Positions 45,430 through 54,437 of a stretch of 64,000 nucleotides of DNA are shown piece after piece. The notes under the pieces are model-generated. The model did no database searches and was not told the origin of the DNA. It worked only from the letters and a program-made list of their open reading frames with translations. The position numbers and the translations under genes are program-made. The stretch is from positions 1 through 64,000 of the forward strand of contig DATJYO010000046.1 in NCBI GenBank assembly GCA_035499555.1. The letters are read 5' to 3'. The stretch is from Bog-159 sp035499555. Its GTDB lineage: Bacteria; Acidobacteriota; Terriglobia; Bryobacterales; Bryobacteraceae. Position 1 is the stretch's first letter. Each line of letters opens with the position of its first letter.

Positions 45430-46653
45430 CTACTGCAGCCGGAAACGGACGAACAGATTGCCGCCCACCGGACGACTGCCATAGTAACGCCGAATTTCGC
45501 CGGGCACCCCATATGCCGTGAAGTTGACGCCAATGCCGGCGGCGATGTGGTCGCACTGCGCGACATCCCGCGTGTAGCCCAGGGTGTAGGCGGCGATGCG
45601 AAATGTGCCTATGTACGGATTGAACAGTTCGTCCTTGTCGACCAGTTCCCAGCGTCCGCTGATGTAGCTGCGGCCGCGCACGGGCAACACGGACTCCGCC
45701 AGGTAAGAGTTCGAGTCGCGATGCGTGGCGGTGTCGTGATTGCGGCCCCAGATCAGGCTGGACGACCAGCCGCCGCCCGGTAGGGGGCGGGTATAGTGCA
45801 CGGACGCCGTGGTGCGTTCCTGGTCGCCGGGCTCCAGCGCTTCCGGATGAGCGATTCGGCCGGTCGAAACCTGCATCGCCCAATCCGCCGCCGGGAAGAA
45901 CCACAGGCGCGCCGACCAGGAATCGATCGGACCAGCTTGGACTGTCCAGCGGTTCTCCCAGGGCTCGGAGCCATGGAAGCCGCTGGCTTCGACTTTGATT
46001 TTCTGGTGCGAGATGCCCATGGTAACCACGTCATCAGCGATGTGCGTGGAATCCTGCCAGTGATGCGAGATGGGCGCCTGCGGGAACTCCATGGCGGAAG
46101 CGCGATGCGGAAAGGCCACCGGGCCCAGCGCGGGATCGCCCACCGGCGCGGCGTAGGCATCCAGCGTGGTATGTTCGCCGAGCTGATAGGCGTAGTGGAA
46201 TCCGAGCGCCATGATGAGATTGTGCGGGTGCTGCGCATCCACCAGCGGCCTCCCATATGCCGTTTCGCCGGTTTGAAACAGCAGCGGATAGCGGCGGTCC
46301 GTGATCGTGGCCGGTTCCAGGCTCAGCATCAGAATCGCCTGGAAGGCCCCGCGCGCGCCGGCCCGATGCTGGGCCGAGGCCATGAACCAGTTGGTGGAAA
46401 ACAGCTTGTCGCCGCCGTGGGGTCCGGACTGCTGTATGTCGGAGACGAACGCGACGCCCATGAACATGAGGCTCCACTGACCCGGCTGCGTCGAACGCAT
46501 GGGCATGGTCCAGGAGGCGGGGTTTTGGGAAGTGCCGGAGGCCAGGTTCATCAGGTACATGCCCGCGGCATTCATCTCCTGGGCTGGCGCGGCTGCGGGG
46601 CGCCAGGCCAGGATTGCTATGGAGCAGCAGAAACACAGCTTCTCCCAAGGCAT
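45430..46653 (-). CDS. Probable outer-membrane beta-barrel protein, family not recognised
   Basis: A 407-residue protein with a signal peptide (MPWEKLCFCCSIAILAW ... APAQ). The rest alternates aromatic and small residues and ends RPVGGNLFVRFRLQ, with a C-terminal pattern of alternating hydrophobics typical of outer-membrane strands. The N-terminal third is rich in Met and in the middle there are several His (HPHN, HHW, HTTLDAYAAP), so metal handling is possible but unproven. ATG 46653 is the likely start. It converges on the sedolisin gene with three bases between and is divergent from the ACT gene. Confidence 0.6.
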   Translation of the reverse strand: MPWEKLCFCCSIAILAWRPAAAPAQEMNAAGMYLMNLASGTSQNPASWTMPMRSTQPGQWSLMFMGVAFVSDIQQSGPHGGDKLFSTNWFMASAQHRAGARGAFQAILMLSLEPATITDRRYPLLFQTGETAYGRPLVDAQHPHNLIMALGFHYAYQLGEHTTLDAYAAPVGDPALGPVAFPHRASAMEFPQAPISHHWQDSTHIADDVVTMGISHQKIKVEASGFHGSEPWENRWTVQAGPIDSWSARLWFFPAADWAMQVSTGRIAHPEALEPGDQERTTASVHYTRPLPGGGWSSSLIWGRNHDTATHRDSNSYLAESVLPVRGRSYISGRWELVDKDELFNPYIGTFRIAAYTLGYTRDVAQCDHIAAGIGVNFTAYGVPGEIRRYYGSRPVGGNLFVRFRLQ

Positions 46654-46743
46654 GAGTCTTTCCCGCCGCAAAGTAGATCCCCTGCGCCCCTCACCGACAG
46701 AATACCATTGCGGATGTGACGCTAAGATGAGTGATGCACCGTC

Positions 46744-47403
46744 ATGACGAATGAGACTGCAGGTCTGATGATTCACGCCGGCTCGGGGCCGGGAGTGCTG
46801 CACGAGCTGACTGGGGTGATCGCGCGGCACCGGGGCGACATCAAGTCGGTCGAGATCCTCGACCAGGCCGCGGCCGGAGCGCGCATCTATTTCGAGATCG
46901 CGCTGCCGGGCAGTGCGGCGGAGCTGGCGGCGGACCTGCGCGTCCTGGCCGTTGTCCGCCAGGTGGAGGTCGTGGAGACGCTGCAGAAGATCTACGGCAA
47001 GCGGATCATCATCATGGGTGGCGGCGCCCAGGTGGGACAAGTGGCCATCGGCGCGGTGTCGGAAGCGGACCGGCACAACATCCGCGGCGAGCACATCTCA
47101 GTGGATACCATCCCACTGGTGGGGGAACAGGCGCTGGCGGATGCGGTCCGAGCCGTGGCGCGTCTGCCGCGCGCGAAGGCTCTGGTCCTGGCGGGATCGC
47201 TGATGGGGGGTGAGATCGAACAGGCCGTGCGGGAAGTGCGCAGCGAGGGGCTGCTGGTGATCAGCCTGAATATGGCGGGGAGTGTGCCGGAGGCCGCGGA
47301 CCTGGTGGTGAGCGATCCCGTCCAGGCCGGCGTGATGGCGGTCATGGCGGTCGCCGATACGGCGAAATTCACGGTCGAACGCCTGAAGCGGCGCGTATTT
47401 TAG
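46744..47403 (+). CDS. ACT-domain regulatory protein with a second Rossmann-like domain
   Basis: A 219-residue protein. Residues 1-75 look like an ACT domain (AGLMIHAGSGPGVLHELTGVIARHRGDIKSVEIL), which binds amino acids or other small ligands. The C-terminal part (about 85-219) has IIIMGGGAQVGQVAIGAVSEADRHNIRGE and later LVISLNMAGSVPEAADLVVSDPVQAGVMAVMAVADTAKF. It recalls the ACT plus DUF5612 arrangement known mainly from methanogenic archaea; this is from memory and not searched. The function is unknown. Confidence 0.6.
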   Translation: MTNETAGLMIHAGSGPGVLHELTGVIARHRGDIKSVEILDQAAAGARIYFEIALPGSAAELAADLRVLAVVRQVEVVETLQKIYGKRIIIMGGGAQVGQVAIGAVSEADRHNIRGEHISVDTIPLVGEQALADAVRAVARLPRAKALVLAGSLMGGEIEQAVREVRSEGLLVISLNMAGSVPEAADLVVSDPVQAGVMAVMAVADTAKFTVERLKRRVF

Positions 47404-47416
47404 GGCCGACACCGGT

Positions 47417-48040
47417 TCAGGGATGCACACTCAACGTGAACTCGCGCAGCAGTTCGCCGCCCGGTGAGTACAGGCGGGCGAAATAAGCGCCCCCAGGCAA
47501 GCCATCGGCCAGAGTGGTATGTAATTGATTGTTCCGCGCGGAGGCGTTGGCACGGAACGCCGAGCGGCCCGCACTATCCACGACTTCCAATCTGTACTCG
47601 GATAGCGGCGGCAGATCGGTGAGGTCCACCGTCAGCATGATGGACCGGTGGGCTGCGACAGAACTGGTCTCGGTTCCCCGCGTGGCCTGAAGCACAACGG
47701 CTACCGGCGCGCTGGCATGCCGCCAAACCGGCAACTTGCTGGCGGCCAATACCAGCACCGCCATTCCGGGCAGCGCCAGGGCCCATGCCAGGCGCGGGTT
47801 GAAGCGAAACAACGGCGGTTTATGGGTCTGAGATGGGAGGGCGGCCGCGCGTATGCCTTCCCGCAGAGCATCCTCCGCGGCCACGGAATCCTGGCACCTT
47901 TCGCAAACCAAAAGGTGCTCTTCGAACTTTTCTAAAGCTGGACCTTCCATACGACCCATGGAGTATTCTTCAATCGTCTCATCCGACGGGTGGCTGTCAT
48001 TCGGGAGTGACAAGTATTCCCGATTGTCGTCAAGTGGCAT
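47417..48040 (-). CDS. Zinc-finger (zf-HC2) transmembrane anti-sigma factor
   Basis: A 207-residue protein. The N-terminal HC2 zinc finger has H42-x3-C46-x2-C49 within EEHLLVCERCQDSV, the hallmark of anti-sigma factors such as ZAS proteins. One membrane helix follows (about 88-104), then a periplasmic part of about 100 residues rich in strands (VVLQATRGTETSSVAAHRSIMLTVDLTDLPP). It should hold the sigma factor encoded 27 bases upstream inactive at the membrane until a signal releases it. It is the last gene of the operon with the TPR-CHAT gene and the sigma gene. Confidence 0.85.
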   Translation of the reverse strand: MPLDDNREYLSLPNDSHPSDETIEEYSMGRMEGPALEKFEEHLLVCERCQDSVAAEDALREGIRAAALPSQTHKPPLFRFNPRLAWALALPGMAVLVLAASKLPVWRHASAPVAVVLQATRGTETSSVAAHRSIMLTVDLTDLPPLSEYRLEVVDSAGRSAFRANASARNNQLHTTLADGLPGGAYFARLYSPGGELLREFTLSVHP

Positions 48041-48067
48041 TCGTGTCCCTTATCACCTAAGTGGTAA

Positions 48068-48706
48068 TCACCCCCGTTTGTTCTCGTTAAAAGGTACTAG
48101 GCGTCTTGTAACTTTCCTTTGGCCGAGTTGGCCGAATCTTGCTTTGGCACGCGATTTCAGCAGTCGAAACTGGGTGTCGGTGAGTCCCATCTCCGCGCAG
48201 ATCTGATCCGCCGACTCTTCCCGCAAGTAGAATCTTATTAGAATTTCGCGGTCCCGGGGGGCGATGCTCTTGAGGACCTTCATGGCGATTTGTTGGTTCT
48301 CCTGCCGGATTGCGGTCTGCTCCGGATTGCTGTTGGCATCGCGCACGGCAAGCCCCCGGTCCAGATCGAACTGGTGGCGGCGGTTCAAGATGTTATCCTC
48401 GATTTGGGCCGCGACCTGGCGCCGCACGATGGTTCGCACGTAACCCATAAGGCGGTCGGGTTCGCGCAACTCTCCGCGCTGAATGGCTTGCGCCACAATA
48501 ATGAAGGTATCGTGGACGCGGTCGTCGAGATCTTGCGGCCCGAGATGCCGGCACAGGTAGAAACGTACGCCGCGGGAGAAGACGCGGTACAGTTCTTCCA
48601 TTCCATCCGGATCGTTGCGCCGGATCTTGTCCACCAGGCCCGCCCACGGCTGCCCCGCAGACTCCTGGTGCTCGTGGACGGTGTCGCCGAATTCCTTTGC
48701 CATCAT
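48068..48706 (-). CDS. ECF-type RNA polymerase sigma factor
   Basis: A 212-residue sigma factor. Region 2 covers about 25-110 (LYRVFSRGVRFYLCRHLGPQDLDDRVHDTFIIVAQAIQRG ... MGYVRTIVRRQV) and region 4 about 150-205 (IAPRDREILIRFYLREESADQICAEMGLTDTQFRLLKSRAKARF). No region 3 is seen, as in ECF sigmas. The N-terminal stretch of 25 residues (DTVHEHQESAGQPW) is extra. The start overlaps the stop of the TPR-CHAT gene (ATGA). The promoters it recognises are not predictable here. Confidence 0.9.
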   Translation of the reverse strand: MMAKEFGDTVHEHQESAGQPWAGLVDKIRRNDPDGMEELYRVFSRGVRFYLCRHLGPQDLDDRVHDTFIIVAQAIQRGELREPDRLMGYVRTIVRRQVAAQIEDNILNRRHQFDLDRGLAVRDANSNPEQTAIRQENQQIAMKVLKSIAPRDREILIRFYLREESADQICAEMGLTDTQFRLLKSRAKARFGQLGQRKVTRRLVPFNENKRG

Positions 48707-51165
48707 AGTTGATTACCTGCTGAAAAATAGGCGCTCCAGTAACGGGGGTTGGAGCGCCAGGTGTTGGAATGGATCATGTCGATCTGCGCCAGTTGCAGAG
48801 CCACCGCGGGTCCCGAATCGGGAGCCGCGCGCAAATGGCGGTAGAAAGACAAAAAGATGGAACCGGCATCGTCCAGAGTGGGCCAGCGGCTGGCCACCAC
48901 GGCTCTGGCGCCAGCCGCCAGGCAAGCGCGCGTCAAACCCATCAAGCCGGTGGCGGGAAGGGTATCCGCGGAGCCGGAACTGCAGCCACTCAGAGTTACC
49001 AGGGCGCCGTCCAGGTTCCAGGTCGCCACCTCGACCGGGCTGAGCACCTCCGGTTGTCCGGTGCGGTTGAGGCTCAAAACGACCAGCCCGGATCCGCTGT
49101 TTTCGGTGGTATGCAAGACGTGCGTGGCCAGGTGCAGGACCGCGGGATGACGCCGCAGAGCAGCCTGCAAGTCGCGCCGGGACGCTGCCACGCCTTCGAG
49201 CAGCACGGGACTCCGGGGACCGCCCCAGGCCGCCGCGCAGGCGGCCGCTTCGCGTCCGCTGCCGACCAGCCGGGCGAAACGCAGATCGGAACCGCCGGAA
49301 TCGTCCGCCCGTGCCTGAAACAGACTGCGAATGGCGGCCGGACGTTTGGCCGTCCAACGCGGGTCGGCCTCATTATAGATGGGATCGGCGACCGCCACGA
49401 AGGGTCCCCGCGGGGCGCCGCCGGCCGGCGGTGCCAGCATTCCCGCCCCCGACGTGATTTGGAGGGAGTGCTTTTCGACGAGGAAAGCGGCGCGCGTGCC
49501 GGGTTCCGTCGTCAGGGCGGCAAAGGGCAGGTCGAAAAGTTGCGCGTCCAGTGCCAACAGCCAGCGGCTTTTCTTTTGGAAATTCGGACTTAATTGTCCA
49601 AATAAGTCCTGGAATAGCCGGCGGCTATCGGACGCGACGGAATTGCCGAGCCGGATATTCTTTTCAAAGTCCTCAACCAGGGAGGCGATTTGGGGGCCGG
49701 GCGGCAGCCGATATAACGCGGTGTGCGCGCGCGAGACCGCCCATAGATAAGAATCCGGCGAGGCCAGGCGGAACGACAGAAATACGGCATCCGGGCCTAC
49801 CGTCCGGCGTGTCCGCGACAGCAGGTCTCCGATCTCGCCGCCGGCATTGGAACCGGCTTGGGATTCCCATCGCACGAGCTCCGCTTTCATCGCCTGAATC
49901 CGAGCCTCCACGGCGGGAGGCGCCGGCGTTGTCCGCAGGGCCTCCGCTTCCGCCGACTCCAGCTTCCGGAGGGTCTCCCAATATTCGGGAGGCAGGTTGC
50001 GCCGCCAGTCGCGGGGCTCCGCCAGCAGCGCACGCAAACTGGCCGCCCGGTTAACCTCCTCCGATTCAAAAGTCTCTTTCAGCAACGCGGCATCGCGGGT
50101 TTCGAAATACAGGCGATTGCCGGTATCGACCAGCGCGGAGTACACCCTCTGAATCAGGTTCTCCGTGCCGATCCGGGTGGCGTCGCTGGTGGGGGCGGCG
50201 CGGCGCCACTCGTCGGCCAGACGAGCGGCCACCCGCAGGTCCTCCATGGCGTCGCGCAGGCGATTCTGCTCCAGCCGCACGCGGGCGCGAGCGTAATGGA
50301 CCTCCCAGGTGGGCCGCAACCCGCCCGGCTTATGCGAGTAGTCCACCGCGAGGTCGAGCAGCACCGACGCCGCCCGGATGTCGCCCTGTTCCAAGCGCAG
50401 GCTGCCAAGATTCCGGTAGGAGCTCTCAATGCTGCGGAAGCGATTCAACTTTCGGATCCGATAGGCTTCCAGCAACACCGGCTCCGCCCTTTTGAGGTCG
50501 TGATGCTCGAGGAATTCGAAGCCCAGGTCGTTCCAGCCCATGGCGACCATTTCGAGGTCGCCGGCCTGATCGGCCGCCGCCACCCCCTCGCGATACAAAG
50601 CCACCGCCTGGTCGAGGTGCCCGGAATCCGCGCGGAGAGCCGCCTTTTCAATGAGCAGCCTGGGCAATTGCTGGCGGCGTGCCTTACCACGCAGGTAAGC
50701 GGCTGCGCGGTCCAAGGCCTGGATGGCCGCATCAGGCTGGTTGAGCTGGGAATAGAGGCTGGAAATATTGAATTCCAGTTTTCCGGCCATTACCTCGTCG
50801 CCGGTGATTTCCGTCAGTTTTCGCGCCTCCAGAAATGCCTGCAGCGCCGCCTGGTATTGATGAAGGGCAAAACGGCAACCGCCTAAATTATTTAGAAATC
50901 GGGTGGCGATTTGGGTTTCGTGGGCCGCCATGGCATCTTCATAGCCGCTCTTCGCGCGTGCCGCTGCTTCGCGGAAGTTTCCGCTGTTGAATTCCGCGGG
51001 ACCGCGCCGCAGGCGCGCGAGCAGCGCCTTGCGCACGGGCGCATCCCCAGGTGCCAGGATCTTCGACCTGGCAGGTGGAACGGAACGAACCAGCGTTCCT
51101 GCGAGCCCGACTACCGTAAATAGGGATGCCAGAATTCTGGTCTTCGAAACACGTCCCCTATCCAT
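48703..51165 (-). CDS. TPR-CHAT caspase-like protease
   Basis: An 820-residue protein. A membrane or signal helix (about 11-28, ILASLFTVVGLAGTLV) is followed by TPR-like repeats (about 55-340) and a linker; the C-terminal CHAT domain (about 450-820) has the predicted dyad H682 (HLATHV) and C728 (LSGCSSG), and the AGARAVVASRW strand. This makes it a likely active caspase-like protease. ATG 51165 is the chosen start because an upstream ATG at 51237 would place a hairpin inside the coding region. It comes first in the operon with an ECF sigma factor (overlap of four bases) and an anti-sigma factor. Confidence 0.9.
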   Translation of the reverse strand: MDRGRVSKTRILASLFTVVGLAGTLVRSVPPARSKILAPGDAPVRKALLARLRRGPAEFNSGNFREAAARAKSGYEDAMAAHETQIATRFLNNLGGCRFALHQYQAALQAFLEARKLTEITGDEVMAGKLEFNISSLYSQLNQPDAAIQALDRAAAYLRGKARRQQLPRLLIEKAALRADSGHLDQAVALYREGVAAADQAGDLEMVAMGWNDLGFEFLEHHDLKRAEPVLLEAYRIRKLNRFRSIESSYRNLGSLRLEQGDIRAASVLLDLAVDYSHKPGGLRPTWEVHYARARVRLEQNRLRDAMEDLRVAARLADEWRRAAPTSDATRIGTENLIQRVYSALVDTGNRLYFETRDAALLKETFESEEVNRAASLRALLAEPRDWRRNLPPEYWETLRKLESAEAEALRTTPAPPAVEARIQAMKAELVRWESQAGSNAGGEIGDLLSRTRRTVGPDAVFLSFRLASPDSYLWAVSRAHTALYRLPPGPQIASLVEDFEKNIRLGNSVASDSRRLFQDLFGQLSPNFQKKSRWLLALDAQLFDLPFAALTTEPGTRAAFLVEKHSLQITSGAGMLAPPAGGAPRGPFVAVADPIYNEADPRWTAKRPAAIRSLFQARADDSGGSDLRFARLVGSGREAAACAAAWGGPRSPVLLEGVAASRRDLQAALRRHPAVLHLATHVLHTTENSGSGLVVLSLNRTGQPEVLSPVEVATWNLDGALVTLSGCSSGSADTLPATGLMGLTRACLAAGARAVVASRWPTLDDAGSIFLSFYRHLRAAPDSGPAVALQLAQIDMIHSNTWRSNPRYWSAYFSAGNQL

Positions 51166-51523
51166 CGGGATATACCCGGCCTGGTATTCTTTGGGAGTAG
51201 CCGCTGACAGCAACCCTCCCAAAGAATATACCAGCATTTATGGTGTTGTTTGTCTATTTTTCCGGGATTTTTAATACGAGTCGCGCTGGGTCGAGCGCCG
51301 CATTTGCCGTTTCTATTTCGGCATTAAAACCAGTACCCGTCGACTATGATAATAATCGGATCGTGCACTCGGTCTTCTCGGGCACCGCCACTTATGCAGC
51401 GGAACCCCTTTTCCGCCTTAAGGTTAGCGGCGCCGCGCCAGCCCGGCCGGGCAGGCAGCCGGTAAGTGATTCAAAGGGTGGAAGAAATTAATTGAGGATG
51501 CGGGTTATCCCGAGGATAGAATC
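51166..51523. other. Long intergenic region upstream of the TPR-CHAT operon
   Basis: About 358 bases between galT and the TPR-CHAT gene, both on the minus strand. It holds the hairpin at 51181-51234 and an A+T-richer stretch (51240-51360). I see no convincing gene or a convincing -35/-10 pair on the minus strand, although the operon must have its promoter here or in galT. Confidence 0.5.
51181..51234 (-). promoter_or_regulatory. Inverted repeat in the leader of the TPR-CHAT gene
   Basis: CTGGTATTCTTTGGGAG (51181-51197) and CTCCCAAAGAATATACCAG (51216-51234) are complementary over 17 bases, apart from a two-base TA bulge, with an 18-base loop between. The stem ends 15 bases before the start at 51165. 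It could be an operator, an attenuator or an RNA structure that controls translation. No run of T follows it on either strand, so it is not a typical terminator. Confidence 0.6.
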
Positions 51524-52564
51524 CTACGAGCCTGGATCCGGAGAGTCTGGCATCTGCCGCAAGCGACTGGCCGCAGTCTCGGGCGTGATGTCTCGCTGTG
51601 GCATACAAAGCATTTCAAATCCGACCATGAACTTGCGCACGGTGGCCGACCGCAATAATGGCGGATAGTAGTGCGCGTGGAAATGCCACTCCGGCCAATC
51701 GGCGCCATCCGTCGGCCGCTGATGAAAGCCCATGGTGTACGGAAAAGGTACCGCGAAAAGACGGTCGTAACGTGCGCCGATGCGCTGCAGAATATCCGCC
51801 AGATCGCGGCGCCCGGCAGTGTCCAACTCGTCCATGGCGGAGAAATGCCGCTTCCCGATCACGATCGTCTCAAAAGGCCACACGGCCCAGAACGGGACCA
51901 ATACGGCAAAGCTGTGGTTCGCACAGACGACGCGCTCGCCTGATGCCAGCTCGAGTGCCAGGTAATCGCACAGCAGGCAGGTTCCGTGGCGCGCGCGCCA
52001 GGCGGCCTGTTGACGCTGTTCCGCGGCCGCCTCGGGGGGCACGGTGGCGCCGGCCCAGATCTGGCAGTGCGGATGCGGATTGCTGGCGCCCATCATTTCC
52101 CCGCGGTTTTCGAAGATCTGCACGTGGCGGATCTGCGGTAACGCGCCCAGTTCGCGGTACTGTTCGGCCCACATGTCGACGACCACCGTCAGGTCGTCCA
52201 AGGACATGCGCGCGGTGGTGAGATCGTGCCGCGGCGAAAAACAGCCGACGCGGCAGATCCCCGGCTCACCGGCAGCGATCAGCAACCCGGCCCGTTCATA
52301 GGTTTCGGGCGGCGTGGTGGGCAGGAGCGCGGCGAAGTCGTTGTCGAAAACAAACGTGTGAGCGTACGCCGGATTGCGATGCCCTCCGGCGCGCGCGTTG
52401 CCCGGACAGAGATAGCACTGCGGGTCGTAGGCGGGCTGCGCCACCGCCGCTGACTTTTCCACCTGTCCCTGCCAGGGGCGTTGCGTGCGATGTGGTGAAA
52501 CCAACACCCAGGATCCGTTCAGCAGATTGTAGCGGCGGTGCGGCTGCTGAGTGAGGTCGAGCAT
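51524..52564 (-). CDS. galT: Galactose-1-phosphate uridylyltransferase
   Basis: A 346-residue HIT-superfamily enzyme of normal GalT length. The catalytic H-P-H motif is H164-P-H166 in SNPHPHCQIWAG, and C50/C53 (CYLC) can bind structural zinc. The C-terminal domain has WHFHAHYYPPLLRS and VGFEMLCMPQRDITPE. It exchanges uridylyl groups between UDP-glucose and galactose 1-phosphate in the Leloir pathway. The gene lies between a GH9 glycosidase gene and the TPR-CHAT operon; no galK or galE is in the window. Confidence 0.95.
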   Translation of the reverse strand: MLDLTQQPHRRYNLLNGSWVLVSPHRTQRPWQGQVEKSAAVAQPAYDPQCYLCPGNARAGGHRNPAYAHTFVFDNDFAALLPTTPPETYERAGLLIAAGEPGICRVGCFSPRHDLTTARMSLDDLTVVVDMWAEQYRELGALPQIRHVQIFENRGEMMGASNPHPHCQIWAGATVPPEAAAEQRQQAAWRARHGTCLLCDYLALELASGERVVCANHSFAVLVPFWAVWPFETIVIGKRHFSAMDELDTAGRRDLADILQRIGARYDRLFAVPFPYTMGFHQRPTDGADWPEWHFHAHYYPPLLRSATVRKFMVGFEMLCMPQRDITPETAASRLRQMPDSPDPGS

Positions 52565-52606
52565 GGTTAGCAGAATAACAGTTGAAGCGGGACCCTGCGG
52601 AGCGCT

Positions 52607-54298
52607 CTACTGGCCGGCCTGCGCGGCGGCCAGCACGAACACCAGCGCGGCATTCCAGTTGATGGCCACTTCGTTGCTCGCGTAAGAAGCCTGCTCATCC
52701 AGGTACATCCGGGCCGGCGGCCCGTTGGGCAGCTTGTGCATTGCCGGATCCTGGCGGTCGCGGTTGGGACCTCCCGACAGGAGTCCGGGCCATGGCGCGG
52801 CCATCCCGTTGCTCGGCCGATGGTGCGGGTGCTGGTAGGCATTCTGGCCTAACTGGGTGACCCAGGACAACGAAAAGGTATTGCGCCCCAACAGGTAGTG
52901 CAGGTCGTCGAGAGCCGTATCCACGAACTGCGGGTCCGCGTGCAGCGCATTGGCGACCATAAGCTGCACGCCATAATTGCCCACCACCCCGTTCGAGCCC
53001 CAGATGTAGTCCGCCGCCATCAGGCTGATGTGGTAGGGATGATGCGCCGTGCGTTCCACGATCTGCCGCGCTGCCGCCAGAGAATCCTGCGTGATGGCGG
53101 CCACCGCATCGGCATTTTTGCCGTGTCCCAGCGCATAAGTCCACAACGCCAGGGGAGCGACCTCCGCCCATCCCGGAGGACCGTTGGGCCGGAGCGTGCC
53201 GCGGAAGGCGGCGTAGTGATCCGCGAAGTAGCGCTCATAGGCGGCATCCCGGGTGGTCCTGGCCAGCTCCGCCGCCGCCCACAACAACTCGTCGGAGCAA
53301 TTGCCGTCGCCATACTCGCCGGTGGAAACGCCCGGCGGATTGTGGAACCTGACGTCCGGATGCTGCTCCACCCAGGTCCACGCCTGCCGCGCCGCGCGCA
53401 GGCATTTGTCCGCGTAGGCCCGATCGAACGGCCCATAGACGCGCGCGGCGATCGCCATCACCGCGGCAAAATCTCCCGTCGCGCAAGAGGTCTTGTACGG
53501 CTCCTTTCCGGTACCGATCACGTAACTGACGAGAGTATCCTTCTCCGGCGGAATAAAATCGCAGAACCGCTCGCTGGTTTGCTTGGCCCACACCCCGCCG
53601 TCTTCGTCCTGCATGGAGAGCATCCAGTCGAGGTTCCAGCGGATCTCGTTCAGCATGTCGGGCGTTCCGTTTCCGGACTCCGGGATGTCCAGCCGCACAC
53701 CCCGCAGGCGGTCGCCGTAGAGTTCCCAGGCCCACAGCAGGGTGCCCGTGGTGATGCCGGAATTGACGATGTACCGGCCGTAGTCGCCCGCGTCGTGCCA
53801 GCCTTTCGCCGAAACGCGCGGGCCGGTCTTGCCGGACGACGCGTGATAGGCGCCCTGCAGATGGCAGGCGGCGTGTTTGAAGCCGGGATACTTAGGACCC
53901 ATGTCCACCGCGATCCCGCAGCGCTGCCCGTAATACGACCGCATGGTCAGGTAAAAGGCGTTGGCATAGACGTCCGCGCCGATCGAAAAATCCCAGCTCC
54001 GGCCCACACCAGGAACTTCCAGGTAGTACCGGCCCGGTTTCACGAGTTTGCTGAAGTCGGCGATCTGCACCAGGTCGCCGGAATCCGCCTCGCGTACCGG
54101 CTCCGGCAGTTTGGCGTGGAAGGCCACCGCATCGCTGCCGCTCCGCCGGACGGAAAACTCCTTGGCCAGGGCCGACGACGCCACCATGGCGAGTTTGGGC
54201 GCATTCGGCGGATAGCCGACCTGATCCACTTTGATATCCGCGGTAGGCGCGGACGCCATGGCGCAAACGCAAATAAAGAATATACCGATCCGTTTCAT
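52607..54298 (-). CDS. Secreted glycoside hydrolase family 9 enzyme
   Basis: A 563-residue secreted protein with a signal peptide (about 1-20). An Ig-like CelD-type N-terminal domain (about 22-110; VDQVGYPPNAPKLAMVAS) precedes the GH9 catalytic (alpha/alpha)6 barrel. The catalytic aspartate motif is in KGWHDAGDYGRYIVNSG and the C-terminal acid in ASYASNEVAINWNAALVFVLA. It should hydrolyse beta-1,4-glucan or related oligosaccharides such as chito- or cello-oligomers. This, with galT, fits a polysaccharide-degrading lifestyle. The gene is followed by galT after 42 bases. Confidence 0.92.
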   Translation of the reverse strand: MKRIGIFFICVCAMASAPTADIKVDQVGYPPNAPKLAMVASSALAKEFSVRRSGSDAVAFHAKLPEPVREADSGDLVQIADFSKLVKPGRYYLEVPGVGRSWDFSIGADVYANAFYLTMRSYYGQRCGIAVDMGPKYPGFKHAACHLQGAYHASSGKTGPRVSAKGWHDAGDYGRYIVNSGITTGTLLWAWELYGDRLRGVRLDIPESGNGTPDMLNEIRWNLDWMLSMQDEDGGVWAKQTSERFCDFIPPEKDTLVSYVIGTGKEPYKTSCATGDFAAVMAIAARVYGPFDRAYADKCLRAARQAWTWVEQHPDVRFHNPPGVSTGEYGDGNCSDELLWAAAELARTTRDAAYERYFADHYAAFRGTLRPNGPPGWAEVAPLALWTYALGHGKNADAVAAITQDSLAAARQIVERTAHHPYHISLMAADYIWGSNGVVGNYGVQLMVANALHADPQFVDTALDDLHYLLGRNTFSLSWVTQLGQNAYQHPHHRPSNGMAAPWPGLLSGGPNRDRQDPAMHKLPNGPPARMYLDEQASYASNEVAINWNAALVFVLAAAQAGQ

Positions 54299-54437
54299 TG
54301 AAACCCGAGTATAGCGCCGGGCGGCCGGTATGCGATAATCGCTCCAATGGGTGGATCTTCACCACCTGGCACTTGCGCGAGCGTGATCGGTCTGATATAA
54401 GATCTAACTGACTTAACTACCAGGCTTGGGCCGCGTC

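Noticed and set aside
47417..51165. Type III-E CRISPR-Cas (Craspase) locus
   Set aside because: The TPR-CHAT, sigma and anti-sigma parts are similar in layout, but there is no Cas7-11 effector, no repeats and no adaptation genes in the window.
51181..51234. Rho-independent terminator of galT
   Set aside because: There is a good stem but no T-run after it, and it lies some 290 bases past the galT stop, close to the next start codon.
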